This document shows, in pieces, positions 63,620 through 64,000 of a stretch of DNA of 64,000 bases (position 1 is its first letter; each line of letters opens with the position of its first letter). The notes beneath the pieces are model-generated. The model did not search any database. It worked only from the letters and a program-made list of their open reading frames with translations, and was not told where the DNA came from. The position numbers and the translations under genes were made by a program. This DNA comes from Pseudomonas putida (GTDB lineage: Bacteria > Pseudomonadota > Gammaproteobacteria > Pseudomonadales > Pseudomonadaceae), in contig NZ_CP109603.1 of NCBI RefSeq assembly GCF_025905425.1, forward strand, positions 1,958,001 to 2,022,000. The letters run 5' to 3'.

Positions 63620-64000
63620 TCAGGCTACGGGTATTGTCGGGTCAGCCGCCGCCAGCGCCGCCGAGCGATCGTTCGCGGCAGGCGGATAGATCCACACCGT
63701 GTTGATCTGCGATTTGAGCACCTTGGCCTCGGCCTTGTCCTCCGGTGGCGACACCTTGCGCTCCCACCCTTCGGTGTACACCGCGCCCCAGGCGCCCAGG
63801 TCGAGGCAGGTCACGTACTTGGGCTGGCTGTAGGTCATCGGCGCCACGCCGATCAACTCGGCAACCGCATTGTTGCCGGCGTAGCGGCCCAACGGAATCG
63901 CATGCTGGCAGGACATCACCGCATGGTTGCCCACCTCGTCGCAGGCGGCATAAGCAACGTCGCCTGCCGCGTAGACCGCGTCGTTACCCTTGACCTTGAG
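63620..64000 (-). CDS. NAD(P)/FAD-dependent oxidoreductase (Ndh-like), C-terminal part
   Basis: The minus frame runs from the window edge to the stop at 63620, 126 residues. NDAVYAAGDVAYAAC near its start is the second FAD-binding motif (GD) of disulfide-reductase-fold enzymes such as NADH dehydrogenase type II; GRYAGNNAVAELIG and YVTCLDLGAWGAVYTEGWER follow. The N-terminal part lies outside the window. Substrate not determinable. Confidence 0.8.
   Translation of the reverse strand, partial: LKVKGNDAVYAAGDVAYAACDEVGNHAVMSCQHAIPLGRYAGNNAVAELIGVAPMTYSQPKYVTCLDLGAWGAVYTEGWERKVSPPEDKAEAKVLKSQINTVWIYPPAANDRSAALAAADPTIPVA

Overview
The window looks like chromosome of a Pseudomonas of the P. putida group: GC-rich coding, Pseudomonas REP hairpins (58249-58287, 63507-63587), a ureDABCEJFG urease operon, a functional-amyloid fapABCDEF operon followed by pnuC, a sCache chemoreceptor, uppP and azoR. 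From memory this order (urease ... pnuC, chemoreceptor, uppP, azoR) matches P. putida-type genomes, and fap next to a NadR-like gene, pnuC and uppP matches P. aeruginosa; no database was searched.

Layout. 1-6.5 kb: accessory catabolic block with a partial VanB-type reductase, an EthD-domain protein overlapping a VanA-type Rieske oxygenase, a divergent ferredoxin-type reductase, an M20-fold hydrolase lacking the usual metal ligands, glutathione-dependent formaldehyde dehydrogenase and a VOC protein; a 246-bp imperfect palindrome sits in the divergent promoter. 6.6-9 kb: a MobA-like nucleotidyltransferase, an integrase relic, an unrecognised membrane protein and degenerate repeats. 9-16.8 kb: LysR regulator divergent from a ProVWX-type betaine transporter that leads into a EutA/maleate-isomerase-like enzyme, a tandem RidA protein and an AstE/DoeB-like deacylase, probably one undescribed catabolic operon. 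17-18.8 kb: repeat array, 3' half of an SMR efflux gene and a complete phage-type integrase. 18.9-24.3 kb: LysR/oxidoreductase pair, then an unrecognised 460-aa gene translationally coupled to a MocR-type regulator that lacks the PLP lysine. 24.4-36.2 kb: sugar-acid catabolism (two MFS carriers, fuconate-type dehydratase, two paralogous LysR regulators, UxaA-type dehydratase, ketoglutarate-semialdehyde dehydrogenase, Ldh-family dehydrogenase, FAH-fold enzyme). 36.3-42.5 kb: FAN1-type nuclease overlapping a nuclease-helicase fusion, NnrS, and an orphan tyrosine recombinase. 42.6-48.3 kb: urease with a candidate sigma-54 promoter. 48.3-51.4 kb: DUF899 protein and an LTA-synthase-like membrane sulfatase-fold enzyme. 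51.5-56.8 kb: Fap amyloid operon, also with a candidate sigma-54 promoter. 57-64 kb: core genes (NadR-like kinase, PnuC, chemoreceptor, UppP, DUF1294, YjbR, LysR, AzoR, partial FAD oxidoreductase).

The genes work mainly as scavenging modules: methoxylated or other aromatics with formaldehyde detoxification, betaine-like compounds, sugar acids and urea nitrogen, plus biofilm amyloid. The accessory modules are bordered by recombinase genes or relics. The least explained loci are 21.4-24.3 kb, 10-16.8 kb and 1-6.5 kb.
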